Assembly: GCF_904066215.1 (NCBI RefSeq)
Contig: NZ_LR880474.1
Span: 1,550,001 to 1,614,000 of the forward strand
Length of the DNA: 64,000 nucleotides
Direction: 5' to 3'
Origin: Microbacterium sp. Nx66
GTDB lineage: Bacteria > Actinomycetota > Actinomycetes > Actinomycetales > Microbacteriaceae
Made by a program: the position numbers and the translations under genes. The notes under the pieces were generated by a model, which had not been told where the DNA came from, searched no databases, and was given only the letters and a program-made list of their open reading frames with translations. Each line of letters starts with the position of its first letter. Positions within the stretch are counted from its first letter, which is position 1. Of this stretch, positions 43,207 through 52,600 are shown piece by piece.

Positions 43207-43767
43207 GTGCGTTCCCGACTCAACAGCCCTTTCGTCCTCCCCGTCCGTGACATCGTCCGGCGCCCGGGGGAGATGCGCGAGCACTCCTTCTCGGTGCCCC
43301 TGACGGAGCAGTGGGGGGAGGGGATCGTCTCCTTCGAAGCGGGCTCGGAGCTCGATCTCGACGTGCGCCTGGAGTCCGTCCACGAGGGCATCCTCGTCAC
43401 CGGAGAGGCGGAGGGCGAGTACGTCGGCGTGTGCGGTCGATGCCTCACCGACATCGCCCGGCCCGTCGAAGTCGAGTTCCAGGAGCTTTTCGCGTATCCT
43501 GGTGAGGAAGAAACTGACTTCGAGGTTCAAGACGACCACGTGGATCTTGAAACTCTCGTCAGGGATGCGGCCGTTTTGGCCCTTCCTTTTCAGCCGGTGT
43601 GTCAGCCGGATTGCCTCGGGCTCGACCCGGTCACAGGCGAGAGGCTGACCGAGAGCACCGGAACGGAGCAGGCCGCTCCCATCGATCCTCGGTGGAGCGC
43701 GCTCCAGCAGATCACAGACCAGGACGGCACGGCAGAACGCGGTGCCGCCGAGAAAGAAGAGAGCTAG
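43207..43767 (+). CDS. DUF177 (YceD-like) protein
   Basis: This 186-residue protein belongs to DUF177/YceD, which in most bacteria is encoded just before rpmF; the plant and E. coli members are linked to 23S rRNA accumulation. It has a beta-rich N-terminal part and the conserved cysteine pair sites: GVCGRCLTDIARPVEVEF (about 75-92) and PVCQPDCLGLDP near 138, which together could form a CxxC...CxxxC zinc site. The start is GTG 43207, leaderless. It is followed by rpmF after 2 bp, so it is part of the ribosomal operon. Confidence 0.88.
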   Translation: MRSRLNSPFVLPVRDIVRRPGEMREHSFSVPLTEQWGEGIVSFEAGSELDLDVRLESVHEGILVTGEAEGEYVGVCGRCLTDIARPVEVEFQELFAYPGEEETDFEVQDDHVDLETLVRDAAVLALPFQPVCQPDCLGLDPVTGERLTESTGTEQAAPIDPRWSALQQITDQDGTAERGAAEKEES

Positions 43768-43769
43768 TC

Positions 43770-43979
43770 ATGGCTGGTAACCCCCCGAAGCGCAAGGTCT
43801 CCCGTTCGAACACCCGCTCGCGCCGCGCGCAGTGGAAGGCGGAGGCCCCCGCGCTCGTCAAGACCATCGAGAACGGCAAGGTCGTCTACAGCCGTCCGCA
43901 CCAGGCGAAGGTCGTCACCGACTCGCAGGGCACCGAGCTCTTCCTCGAGTACAAGGGCCGCAAGGTCGCCGACGTCTGA
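43770..43979 (+). CDS. rpmF: 50S ribosomal protein L32
   Basis: This 69-residue large-subunit protein starts [20 protein letters not shown], matching the PKRKTSRS start of bL32. It lacks the four zinc-binding cysteines found in many L32 proteins, so it is the zinc-independent (C-minus) form. The C-terminal half (KGRKVADV) is unlike the zinc-ribbon version. The gene follows DUF177 by 2 bp and precedes rnc by 10 bp. Confidence 0.93.
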   Translation: MAGNPPKRKVSRSNTRSRRAQWKAEAPALVKTIENGKVVYSRPHQAKVVTDSQGTELFLEYKGRKVADV

Positions 43980-43989
43980 GTCGCGAACC

Positions 43990-44682
43990 GTGACGGAGGT
44001 CCCCGGGGGGACGAGGCCTCTCCCAGACAAGCTCCGCGTCGATATCGACGCGGAGCTTCTGGAGTTGGCCCTCACCCACCGCTCCTACGCGTACGAGCAC
44101 GGCGGCATCCCGCACAACGAGCGTCTCGAGTTCCTCGGCGACTCGGTGCTGGGGCAGGCCGTCACGGTCATGCTGTTCACACGGCACCCCGAGCTCGACG
44201 AGGGGGAGCTGGCGAAGCGTCGGGCGAGCGTCGTGTCGACGGTCGCCCTGGCGGAGGTCGCTCGCGGCATCGATCTGGGCAGTCACCTGCTGCTCGGACG
44301 CGGTGAGGAGCAGACCGGTGGTCGCGACAAGGACTCGATCCTCGCGGACACCATGGAGGCCGTCATCGGCGCCACCTACCTGTCCGCCGGGCCCGAGGCC
44401 GCGACGGCGCTCGTCCTGCGTCTGACCGAGCCGTTGCTCGCCGATCCCGAGCGGTACGGCGCGGCGATGGACCCGAAGACCAGCCTGCAGGAGCTCGCGG
44501 CACGCCTCGGCGCCACGCCGCCGCAGTACTCGGTCGAGGCCAGCGGCCCCGACCACGACCGGCGCTTCACCGCGACCGTGGCCGTGGGCGACGTTCGCAT
44601 GACGGGTGCCGGCAGCAGCAAGAAGACGGCGGAGATGGCGGCGGCACTCAGCGCCTGGCGCACCCTCAGCGAACGTGCCTGA
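43990..44682 (+). CDS. rnc: Ribonuclease III
   Basis: This 230-residue double-strand RNA endonuclease processes rRNA and some mRNAs. The nuclease domain carries [16 protein letters not shown] (about 43-58) with the catalytic acidic residues, and [17 protein letters not shown] (about 115-131). A double-stranded RNA-binding domain follows (about 160-228: [30 protein letters not shown]). GTG 43990 is chosen because no other start lies nearby; its ribosome-binding site is weak, so it may rely on coupling with rpmF. It overlaps mutM by 8 nt. Confidence 0.95.
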   Translation: MTEVPGGTRPLPDKLRVDIDAELLELALTHRSYAYEHGGIPHNERLEFLGDSVLGQAVTVMLFTRHPELDEGELAKRRASVVSTVALAEVARGIDLGSHLLLGRGEEQTGGRDKDSILADTMEAVIGATYLSAGPEAATALVLRLTEPLLADPERYGAAMDPKTSLQELAARLGATPPQYSVEASGPDHDRRFTATVAVGDVRMTGAGSSKKTAEMAAALSAWRTLSERA

Positions 44683-45538
44683 GCTCCCCGAGGTCGAGGT
44701 CGTCCGCTCGGGCCTCGCCCCGGCCGCGGTGGACGCCGTCATCACCGGCGTCAGCGTCTTCGACGAACGCGCGCTCACCCGGCACACTGCCGGAGCCGCG
44801 GACTTCGTCCAGCGTCTGGAGGGTCGCCGCTTCACCGCGGCCGCGCGGCGGGGCAAGTTCCTCTGGTTGCCGCTCGATTCCGACGACTCCGCTCTGATCG
44901 CGCATCTGGGCATGAGCGGCCAGATGCTGCTCCGCGCGCCGGACGCTCCATCCGAGCGGCACGAGCGGATCCGTCTGAGTATCGAGCACCCGCGACACGG
45001 CGAGCTCGCGATCGTGTTCGCCGATCAGCGCACCTTCGGATCGCTGGCCGTCGACGCCCTCGTCCCCGACGGCCCCTCCCGCATCCCGACACAGGTCGCG
45101 CACATCGCACGCGACCCGCTCGACCCGTTCTTCGACGACGCGGTCTTCCGGGCCGCCCTCGCCCGGCGGCACAGCGCGATCAAGCGGGTGCTGCTGGACC
45201 AGGGTGTCGTGAGCGGCATCGGCAACATCTACGCCGACGAGTCGCTGTGGGCGGCCCGCATCCATCCGGAGACACCGGCCGACGCCCTGCCGACCCGGGC
45301 GGTGAATCGCCTGCTCGCCGAAGTGCGATCCGTGCTGCAGAAGGCTCTCGCCGAGGGCGGCACGAGCTTCGATGCCCAGTACGTCAACGTCAACGGGCAG
45401 GCCGGCTACTTCGCGCACTCCTTGAACGCCTACGGTCGTGGTGGGAAGCCCTGCCCGCGCTGCGGCACGCCGATCACCCGTGCCGCCTTCATGAACCGCT
45501 CCTCGCACTTCTGCCCGCGCTGCCAGCGGAGGCGCTGA
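44675..45538 (+). CDS. mutM: Formamidopyrimidine-DNA glycosylase
   Basis: This 287-residue bifunctional glycosylase/AP lyase removes 8-oxoguanine and formamidopyrimidines. The N-terminus [13 protein letters not shown] places the catalytic proline at residue 2 and Glu at 3. It has [10 protein letters not shown], the H2TH region [18 protein letters not shown] (about 168-185) and a C-terminal zinc finger with CPRCG and CPRCQ. GTG 44675 is required so that Pro2 follows the initiator. It overlaps the rnc stop by 8 nt. Confidence 0.96.
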   Translation: MPELPEVEVVRSGLAPAAVDAVITGVSVFDERALTRHTAGAADFVQRLEGRRFTAAARRGKFLWLPLDSDDSALIAHLGMSGQMLLRAPDAPSERHERIRLSIEHPRHGELAIVFADQRTFGSLAVDALVPDGPSRIPTQVAHIARDPLDPFFDDAVFRAALARRHSAIKRVLLDQGVVSGIGNIYADESLWAARIHPETPADALPTRAVNRLLAEVRSVLQKALAEGGTSFDAQYVNVNGQAGYFAHSLNAYGRGGKPCPRCGTPITRAAFMNRSSHFCPRCQRRR

Positions 45539-45569
45539 CCCGGGCCGGTATCCCCGGCCCGCGACCGCA

Positions 45570-46889
45570 TCACGCCGGAGCGAAAGCACGATCCAGCAGC
45601 GGACGGGTCGCCCAGGTGCTCGCCCACACGACTCCGATGCCGACGGCGACGACGGTCGCGATCGTCATCAGCGAGAGGGGCGCGACGATCAGCGCGATCC
45701 CCACCAGCGGGAACACGAGCACCGCAGCGCACAGCGCGGATCCCACCGCCGTGACGAGCAGCGGCGACATGATCGCGCGACGGCGCGCGCGGTCCACGGT
45801 CTCGACGGGCATACCCAGGTGGTGCAGGCTCCGGTGCAGGTCGCTCTTGTCGAGCACGTCCGAGGCCTGATTCACACCGACGGAGGCGGCAACCATGAGG
45901 AACGAGCCGACGAGGGTGATGATGAGCCCGGTGCGGATGTCCTCCGCGAGCGCGATGCTGGAGGGATCGTCACCGGCCCCGATCGTGTCGAGGAGGGCGA
46001 CGCCTGTGCCGGCGAAGACGGCCATGAAGCTCGCCATCGCGATCCCGCCGACCTGACGCCAGGCCGCCTTCGGAGCGTCGAGCACGAGGCGTGCGGCCAG
46101 CAGCCGTTCGGGACGCTCCGCCCGCCGAAGCTGACGTCCCGCCGACACCTTCAGCACCCATGGGCCGAGCACGTTCAGGACCGTGAGGGCGAGCGCGAAC
46201 GTCGCCGCGAGCACCGCGATCGTCGCCACGATCCCGCCGATCATCGGGAAGACCTTGACGAGCACGAACGCGAAGGCGATGCCCACCACCGCGATGACGG
46301 CCCGGACCCAGTGCACGTTCGTCGGCGCCGTGCGCGTTCGGACTCCGAGTGGCGAGATGACGACGCGGCGCAGCCCCACGACGGCACTTCCGGCGGCGAG
46401 CACGAGCACGCCGGCCACGACAGCGGCGATCATCACCGGAGGGAGCACGACCGCAGGCAGGCCGAGCGGCTCGCCACGGAACGGGATCAGACCGATGAGC
46501 GGGCTCAGGGCCAGATGGCCGCCGACACCGATGATCGCGCCGGTGGCGGCGACGAGGACGGACTCGACGACGGTCGCCGTCGTCACCCCGCCCGGAGTCA
46601 CCCCGAGCAGACGCAGAGTGGAGAGACGTTCGTCGCGGCGTCGGGCGGACAAGCGGGCGGCGGCGCCGCCGAGCGAGGCCAGCGGCACGACCAGGAGGAC
46701 CAGGGCGATGGCGGCGAGCGCCTGGTACAGGACGGCCTCGTCGTCGGTCCAGGTCCAGAAGGCCTGGGCCCCGCCGACGACGGTGAGGACGAGGGTCGTG
46801 ACGACCGCGAAGGCGACGATCGGGAGCGCGAGGACGCTCCGCTGTCCGGGAGCGGGACGCAGGAGCAGGCCGAGGACGGAGAGGTTCAC
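45570..46889 (-). CDS. ABC transporter permease, FtsX-like
   Basis: This 439-residue permease shows about ten hydrophobic segments in two FtsX-like blocks. The first has ARLSARRRDERLSTLRLLGVTPG (split: ARLSARRRDERLSTL then RLLGVTPG), the second LDKSDLHRSLHHLGMPVETVDRARR; both are the cytoplasmic coupling segments of MacB/FtsX-type permeases. GTG 46889 overlaps the ATPase stop (GTGA). With that ATPase it forms a half-size exporter that should act as a dimer. Substrate unknown; lantibiotic- or antimicrobial-peptide resistance is typical for such pairs, though no two-component system is adjacent. Confidence 0.82.
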   Translation of the reverse strand: MNLSVLGLLLRPAPGQRSVLALPIVAFAVVTTLVLTVVGGAQAFWTWTDDEAVLYQALAAIALVLLVVPLASLGGAAARLSARRRDERLSTLRLLGVTPGGVTTATVVESVLVAATGAIIGVGGHLALSPLIGLIPFRGEPLGLPAVVLPPVMIAAVVAGVLVLAAGSAVVGLRRVVISPLGVRTRTAPTNVHWVRAVIAVVGIAFAFVLVKVFPMIGGIVATIAVLAATFALALTVLNVLGPWVLKVSAGRQLRRAERPERLLAARLVLDAPKAAWRQVGGIAMASFMAVFAGTGVALLDTIGAGDDPSSIALAEDIRTGLIITLVGSFLMVAASVGVNQASDVLDKSDLHRSLHHLGMPVETVDRARRRAIMSPLLVTAVGSALCAAVLVFPLVGIALIVAPLSLMTIATVVAVGIGVVWASTWATRPLLDRAFAPA

Positions 46890-47581
46890 GCGTTCACCGC
46901 CGAACCGAGGATGCGGCCGTCCCGGACAGCGACCGTGCGGGTGCAGCGGGCGGCGACGTCGGCGTCGTGCGTGACGACGATGAGGGTGCGGCCCTGTCCG
47001 GTCGTGGACCACAGGAGCGCGTCCATGACCTCGGCGGAGGTGTGCGAGTCCAGGGCGCCGGTCGGCTCGTCGGCGAAGACGAGGTCCGCACCCGTGGCCT
47101 GGGCTCTGGCGATGGCCACGCGCTGGGCCTGTCCTCCCGACAGCTCGCCGATGCGCCGTTCCTCCATGCCGCCGAGACCCAGTGCCGCGAGCCACGACGC
47201 CGCGTGGGGGAGTGCGTCCTTCTTCGCGACACCGTTGATCATCGAGGCGAGGGCGACGTTCTCCACTGCCGTCAGCTCGGGGATCAGCAGTCCCTGCTGG
47301 AAGACGAACCCGAATCGCTCGCGACGCAGCCGGGAGCGCGCCGCCTCGCCGAGCGCGGTCACCTCGATGGGCGTTCCGGTGGACGGGTGGAAGACCACGC
47401 GCCCGCTGTCCGGGGCGGTGATGCCCGCCAGCACGTGCAGGAGTGTGGTCTTGCCCGACCCCGACGCTCCCATGATGGCGACGGACTCGCCGCGGTGCAC
47501 GGTGAGGTCGACTCCGGCGAGGGCGTGTGTGACGCCGTAGGTCTTCACGAGGGCGTGGGCTTCGATCACGGGAGTGTTCAT
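46886..47581 (-). CDS. ABC transporter ATP-binding protein, MacB/LolD type
   Basis: This 231-residue ATPase has Walker A GASGSGKT (38-45), Q-loop VFQQGLLIPELT, signature LSGGQAQRVAIARA, Walker B LVFADEPTG and the D-loop ALDSHTS, which are typical of the MacB/LolD/SalX class that drives FtsX-like permeases. The permease overlaps its stop. The ATG at 47581 has GGGA just upstream. It is the first gene of the pair, divergent in reading from no neighbour but preceded by the GNAT terminator. Confidence 0.9.
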   Translation of the reverse strand: MNTPVIEAHALVKTYGVTHALAGVDLTVHRGESVAIMGASGSGKTTLLHVLAGITAPDSGRVVFHPSTGTPIEVTALGEAARSRLRRERFGFVFQQGLLIPELTAVENVALASMINGVAKKDALPHAASWLAALGLGGMEERRIGELSGGQAQRVAIARAQATGADLVFADEPTGALDSHTSAEVMDALLWSTTGQGRTLIVVTHDADVAARCTRTVAVRDGRILGSAVNA

Positions 47582-47636
47582 GTTCCCAGCCTCGCCGGAG
47601 ACCTGTGCCGGTGTCGTCGGTCAGGCGGATGAAGCT

Positions 47637-47676
47637 GAGCGGTAGCCGTCATCCGAGAGGATGACGGCTACCGCTC
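47637..47676 (-). terminator. Terminator after the double GNAT gene
   Basis: GAGCGGTAGCCGTCATCC and its perfect complement form an 18-bp stem with a GAGA tetraloop, 4 bp beyond the stop codon of the acetyltransferase. This is the longest perfect hairpin in the window. Confidence 0.85.
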
Positions 47677-47680
47677 GTCC

Positions 47681-48760
47681 TCAGATCTTCTTCTGCCACG
47701 CGCCCGCGTACGACACGGGGACGAAGCCGATCGCCTCGTTGATGTCGAGCATCGGCCGGTTCTCCTCGGCGTTGAACGTGGAGACCACGTCCGAATCCGG
47801 GACGAGCTCCCGCCACCGCAGGAGGTTGGCGCACTTCACGATCGTTCCGAGGCGATGGCCGCGGTGGTCCTTGGCGACCAGCGTCCCGAACTGGTGGGTG
47901 GTCCCGGTCTTCTCCGCACCGATCAGCAGCTCGTTGTACGCGACGAGGGTGCCGGACGGGACATGCTCCACGGCGACCACGGACACCGTCTGGCCGGCGC
48001 CCGTGAGACGAGCATCGCGGCGGACGACCCGATCGGCGTCGTAGACCTCGGCGACGAAGTCCATGTCGCCACTGGGGGCGTCGGTCGACAGTCGGGCGAG
48101 CACCGCGGCGTATCCGTCGCGGAACTCCGGCGGGGTGGGCAGCTCCCACTCGACCACGCGGTAGTCCGGACCCGCCGCCGTGAGCGCCGCGCCCAACGCG
48201 CGGCGCAGGGGCTCCGGGTCGGCACGCAGGTCGAGCTCGCTGTTGCGCTCCACCTGCTCCAGCGTGAAGCCGCGGGCTTCGACCACGTCGCTCAGCGCTG
48301 TCGCCGGGATGCGCCCCCATCCCGTGCGCGGTTGGAGCATGCGGTCGGCCTCCTCGGGGCGGTGGAGGGTCCAGATCTGCAGGACGCTCCGGCCGCGCTC
48401 CCTGGCCTCGGTCTCGGCGCGGTCGAGCAGCGCGTCCTCGACACCACGCCCGGTGTGGGCGGCCGGGACGAGGAGGTCGAGCTCGGCGGCGTGCGCGTCC
48501 TCCTCCTGTGCGAAGGACACCGTCACCATGCCGATGATGTCGTCCCCCTCGCGCGCCACGAATCCGAGGTCCAGCGCATCGGAGTCGTCCTGCCAGTTGG
48601 GCAGCATCTGCGCGGCGTCCGGGGCGAGGTCGGGGAGGCCGACCTGCTCGTCGCAGATCTGTCGATTGAGGGCGCCGTAGGCGCGGAAGTCCGCGGCGTT
48701 CGCATCGGCGAGGGTGGCCGGGACGATCAGCGGCGTGATCGTCAGTGCGGCGGTCGTCAT
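47681..48760 (-). CDS. Tandem-GNAT N-acetyltransferase
   Basis: This 359-residue protein contains two GNAT-like halves. The first (about 10-170) has a recognisable acetyl-CoA loop (VPAAHTGRGVEDALLDRAE) and the second (about 190-359) has LVAKDHRGHRLGTIVKCANL and NRPMLDINEAIGFVPV, matching the Q/RxxGxG/A region. Such two-domain GNATs include mycothiol acetyltransferase-like and Eis-like proteins, but this is not MshD by motifs I can see. ATG 48760 has AAGGAC upstream. It lies downstream of two small ORFs reading the same way, with a perfect terminator after it. Confidence 0.82.
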   Translation of the reverse strand: MTTAALTITPLIVPATLADANAADFRAYGALNRQICDEQVGLPDLAPDAAQMLPNWQDDSDALDLGFVAREGDDIIGMVTVSFAQEEDAHAAELDLLVPAAHTGRGVEDALLDRAETEARERGRSVLQIWTLHRPEEADRMLQPRTGWGRIPATALSDVVEARGFTLEQVERNSELDLRADPEPLRRALGAALTAAGPDYRVVEWELPTPPEFRDGYAAVLARLSTDAPSGDMDFVAEVYDADRVVRRDARLTGAGQTVSVVAVEHVPSGTLVAYNELLIGAEKTGTTHQFGTLVAKDHRGHRLGTIVKCANLLRWRELVPDSDVVSTFNAEENRPMLDINEAIGFVPVSYAGAWQKKI

Positions 48761-48868
48761 GTCGGGTCCTTCGTGTCGGAGGGAGGAGGAGGTGCCGGGT
48801 GGCCCGGCGTCCGTCCGCAGCTGTACGGACGGACGCCGGGTCGGCGTCGATGCGGTCGTCATCGTCTG

Positions 48869-49153
48869 TCAGCGCATTCCGCGCTGCATGTCGTGCATGA
48901 GGAGGGCGTGCGCCTCCGCAGCCGAGCGGTGACGCTGCTCTCCGACGAGGAACAGGTCGCCGGGATCGACGGTCCACGACCGGCGCGGACGCCGGGGCCG
49001 CTGCGCCCGCTGGAACAGCCAGAGGCCGATCCGGAGCGAGAGGCGGTCCGCGATGCCGAGCTGACGCAGCTCGTCGTCGCGGGGGATCTGGAGGACCTCG
49101 CGGTCCTCGGTATCGGGCGGATGGGTGGTGCTGCGTGACAGCGTGATGTTCAC
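48869..49153 (-). CDS. Small protein of unknown function (94 aa)
   Basis: I do not recognise this 94-residue protein. It starts at GTG 49153 with AAGGA 7 nt upstream. It has an acidic N-terminal part, a short amphipathic or hydrophobic stretch (LSLRIGLWLFQRAQ, about 40-53), a basic RPRRPRRS patch and a C-terminal helix rich in His and Arg (RHRSAAEAHALLMHDMQRGM). It might associate with membrane or nucleic acid. An ATG at 49285 would extend it by 44 residues but has no ribosome-binding site. It lies between the 37-codon ORF and the acetyltransferase. Confidence 0.55.
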   Translation of the reverse strand: MNITLSRSTTHPPDTEDREVLQIPRDDELRQLGIADRLSLRIGLWLFQRAQRPRRPRRSWTVDPGDLFLVGEQRHRSAAEAHALLMHDMQRGMR

Positions 49154-49331
49154 GATGGTTCCTTCGAAAGGGATGGATGGGGTGCGGAAGCACCACGTCA
49201 GGACCGAGTCGTCGGCCGCGACGGGTGCGGACGAGAGCAGCGCCTGTGGAGCCGCGGAATGCGGAGGCCGGAGGCGGGGATCCATGATCCGAGGGGATCA
49301 GAGGGTGGGACGCGACAGAACAGGCGGGAGA

Positions 49332-49348
49332 AGACCCGGATCGGGTCT
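49332..49348 (-). terminator. Short hairpin after the 37-codon ORF
   Basis: AGACCCG-GAT-CGGGTCT is a 7-bp stem lying 19 nt past the stop of the small ORF in the direction of transcription, before the 94-aa gene. It could be a weak attenuator. Confidence 0.35.
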
Positions 49349-49367
49349 GCGTTCCCAGGCTGCGGTT

Positions 49368-49481
49368 CTAGCCGAGCGAGCCGTGACGGACGCCGGCGGT
49401 CACCGATGCCGCGTGGCGCGGCGCAGAGTGCGCAGGCGCGGCGAGGCCAAAGACCTCTGCGGTGTGCTGAGTGATCATCAT
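49368..49481 (-). CDS. 37-aa small ORF with a very strong ribosome-binding site
   Basis: A 37-codon ORF begins MMITQHTAEVFGLAAPAH and ends in GVRHGSLG. Its ATG (or the next codon, also ATG) is preceded by AAAGGAGG at ideal spacing, the best ribosome-binding site in the window. A TTGACG/TACGGT promoter lies upstream and a small hairpin and the 94-aa gene follow. It has no run of one amino acid like an attenuator and no Cys/Ser/Thr-rich core like common RiPP precursors. It may be a small protein or a regulatory leader peptide. Confidence 0.5.
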   Translation of the reverse strand: MMITQHTAEVFGLAAPAHSAPRHAASVTAGVRHGSLG

Positions 49482-49512
49482 CGGTAACCTCCTTTCGTGT
49501 GGCGATCCGGAG

Positions 49513-49562
49513 GCCACCGTAGCGAAACTCACAGGAGATCGTCAAGCATTTCGTGCTAGCAC
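49513..49562 (-). promoter_or_regulatory. Sigma-A-type promoter and palindrome for the small-ORF/GNAT transcript
   Basis: On the minus strand TTGACG, an 18-bp spacer and TACGGT make one of the few full -35/-10 promoters here. A perfect palindrome GTGCTAGCAC (49553-49562) lies just upstream of the -35 box and could be an activator site. Confidence 0.55.
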
Positions 49563-49631
49563 CGGCGTGTCGCGATCGAGCCGGGGTCCGTGACGACCGC
49601 GCGGGATACCGGCCGTTCCGCGGGATTCCGG

Positions 49632-49637
49632 TAGCGT
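49632..49637 (+). promoter_or_regulatory. -10 box (TAGCGT) before the smc uORF
   Basis: TAGCGT, 6 nt, then GTG 49644, which opens a 12-codon ORF overlapping smc. Confidence 0.45.
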
Positions 49638-49643
49638 AGCGGC

Positions 49644-49682
49644 GTGAATCTCCCCGGACGAGCGGTCGCCCCATGCACCTGA
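49644..49682 (+). CDS. Possible leaderless uORF overlapping the smc start (12 aa)
   Basis: GTG 49644 lies at the leaderless distance from a -10 box and opens MNLPGRAVAPCT, whose TGA (49680-49682) is 7 nt inside smc. The smc ATG has no ribosome-binding site, so terminating ribosomes could restart at it. The ORF may be coincidental. Confidence 0.35.
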   Translation: MNLPGRAVAPCT

Positions 49683-52600
49683 AGAGCCTGACGCTCAAGG
49701 GGTTCAAGTCGTTCGCACAGCCGACGACCTTCGTGTTCGAGCCCGGCGTCACGTGCATCGTCGGACCGAACGGCTCCGGCAAGTCCAACGTCGTCGACGC
49801 CCTCGCCTGGGTGATGGGGGAGCAGGGAGCGAAGACGCTCCGCGGCGGGAAGATGGAGGACGTCATCTTCGCCGGCACGTCGACCCGCGGCCCCCTCGGG
49901 CGTGCCGAGGTGCAGCTCACCATCGACAATGCGGACGGCGCGCTGCCCATCGAATACGCCGAGGTGACCATCAGCCGCACGCTGTTCCGCAACGGCTCCA
50001 GCGAATACGCGATCAATGGGGAGGGCTGCCGTCTCCTCGATGTGCAAGAGCTGCTCAGCGACTCCGGCCTCGGCCGCGAGATGCACGTCATCGTGGGTCA
50101 AGGACGGCTCGACACGGTGCTCCAGGCCTCGCCGGAGGATCGACGCGGCTTCATCGAGGAGGCGGCGGGCATCCTCAAGCACCGTCGGCGCAAGGAGAAG
50201 ACGCTGCGCAAGCTCGACGCGATGGAGGCCAACCTCACGCGTCTGAGCGATCTCGCGGGGGAGATCCGCCGCCAGCTCAAGCCGCTCGGCCGCCAGGCCG
50301 AGATCGCGCGCGAGGCGCAGACCATCGCCGCCGTCGTCCGCGATGCCAAGGCCCGACTGTTCGCCGACGACGTCGTTGCGCTGCGCACAGCCCTCGCCGA
50401 CCACACCCGGACCGAGCAGGAGCGGCACACCGAGCGCCTGGTGCTGTCCGACCAGGCCGAGACCGTGCGCGCCGGGATCGCTCGGCTGGAGAAGAACCAG
50501 AACTCGATCGCCGTCGACGAGGCGCGCAGCGTCGCCTTCGGGCTCGAGCAGGTGCAGGAGCGGGTGCGCGGGCTCTACACGCTCGCCAACCAGCGCCTCG
50601 CGCTTCTCGGGTCCGAGGAGGACGACGCGGCCGTGACCGCGGTGACCGTCACACAGGCGACGATCGACGAGGCGAAGGAGGACATCGAGACGATCTCGTC
50701 CGGCCTCGGCGATGCGCAGGACGCCGCGGCTGCGGCGAGTCGCGAGGTCGTGAACGCCCGCGCCGAGCTCGACACGCTCGACGTGGACATCGCGGAGCAG
50801 AGCGCGCTCGTCTCCGAGTACGACATGCGACTGTCCTCGCTCCGCGGGAACGCCGATGCGGCGGCGTCGGCCCTGGCCGCCGTCCGCGGCGCCGTGCTCC
50901 GCCAGGAGAACGCCCTCGAAGCCGCGCACGCCCGGCGACGAGAGGCCGAAGAAGCCCTGGAGGCGATCGACGACGCCGAGGCCCCCGAGGGCACGGCCGT
51001 CGAGTACGCCGCGGCCTACGAGAGCGCTCAGCGTGCGGCGACGGCGGCGGAGGCGGAACGGGAGAGCCTGCGCGAACGGCTGCATGCCGCCGAGCGCGAG
51101 GTCGACGCCCTCACCGCGAAGGCTGCCGCCCTGAGCAGTGCCCTGTCGCTGTCGGGAGGCGCCGCCGAGATCGTCGCCGAGGGGGGTCCAGGGGTCCGCG
51201 GTCTCGTCGGTGATGCCGTGCAGGTGCGGGCGGGATACGAAGCCGCGATCGCGGCCGTCCTCGGTCCGCTGGCCGAGGGTGTGCTGGTCGGTTCCGCGGA
51301 GGATGCGTTCATCCTCGCGGCGGAGGCCGCAGAGCGCCGCCGGGGCGTGGTCGACTTCGTGGTCGCCGATGCCCCGAGGGAGCAGCCGACACCCCCGGCC
51401 GTCGACGGCGTGATCGCCGCGACGGAGACGGTGACCGCGCCGGACGGGATCCTCGGCATCCTGGCGCACGTTCTCATCGCCGACGACCTCGATGCGGCGC
51501 GTGCCGCGCGGCGCGTTCTCGACGCGAGAGGCGACACCTCGACCACGATCGTGACCACCGGCGGCGACGTCATCACCGCTCAGACCCTGCGCACGGGTTC
51601 CGGAGGGGAGCGTTCGCGCCTCGAACTCGCGGCGGAGCGGGACACCGCGACCGAGCGGCTCACCGAGATCCAGGTCGTCGTCGACTCCCTCCGCGAGGCG
51701 CGTATCGACGCCGACGAGGCCGTGGAGGAGACGCGGCGTCAGGCGAAGGACGCGCTGCGCGCGTTGCGCGAGCACGACGCCGCCCTCGCGACGCACGCGG
51801 AGCAGCTCAACAAGGTGACCGTGCGTCACGAGGCCGCTGTCGCCGAATGCGATCGCCTGGAGACCGGACTCGCCCAGGCGCAGGCCGCCGTGGCCGACGC
51901 GGAGGCGAAGGCGGAGGCGGCGAAGGCGGAGCTCGATGCCGCGGTCGCCGCGCCGCGTCCGGTGCTCGACGCCTCGGCGCGCGACGGTCTGTTGGAGGCA
52001 CTGGAGAGCGCCCGCGAGGGCGAGGTCCGGGCTCGTCTGGAGGTCGAGACCCTGCGGGAGCGGGTCCGGGCGGCGCAGTCCCGGGTGACCGCATTGGAGC
52101 GGCAGCGCGAGCAGGAGCGGGACGCCGCGGCAGAGGCCGCCCGACGCGCCGTCATCCGCCGGGCGCAGCGCGAGGCGGCATCCGGAGTCGTGGACGAGCT
52201 GCCGCGCATCCTCGACTCCCTCGACCGCTCCGTGACCGAAGCCCGCGTCGCTCTCGCGGAGGCGGAAGCCGCCCGGTCGGCGCAGAACGAGGAGCTCGTC
52301 GCGCTGCGCGCCCAGGAGTCGTCGCTGCGGGAGCGTCTGGCCGGGCTCACGGAGAGCGTTCACGGCCTGGAACTGCAGATCCACGAGAAGAAGCTCCACC
52401 TGAACAGCCTGTTGGAGCGCGTCTCCTCGGAACTCGCGCTCGACGAGGACGTGCTCGTCGCCGAGTATGGGCCGGACCAGCTCGTGCCGCGGGATCCCGG
52501 GGCGGAGCCGGCCGATGGCGAGCTGCTCGACGACACCGCGATCCCGTTCGACCGCCGCATCCAGCAGCGGCGTCTCGCGGACGCGGAGCGGAAGCTCGCG

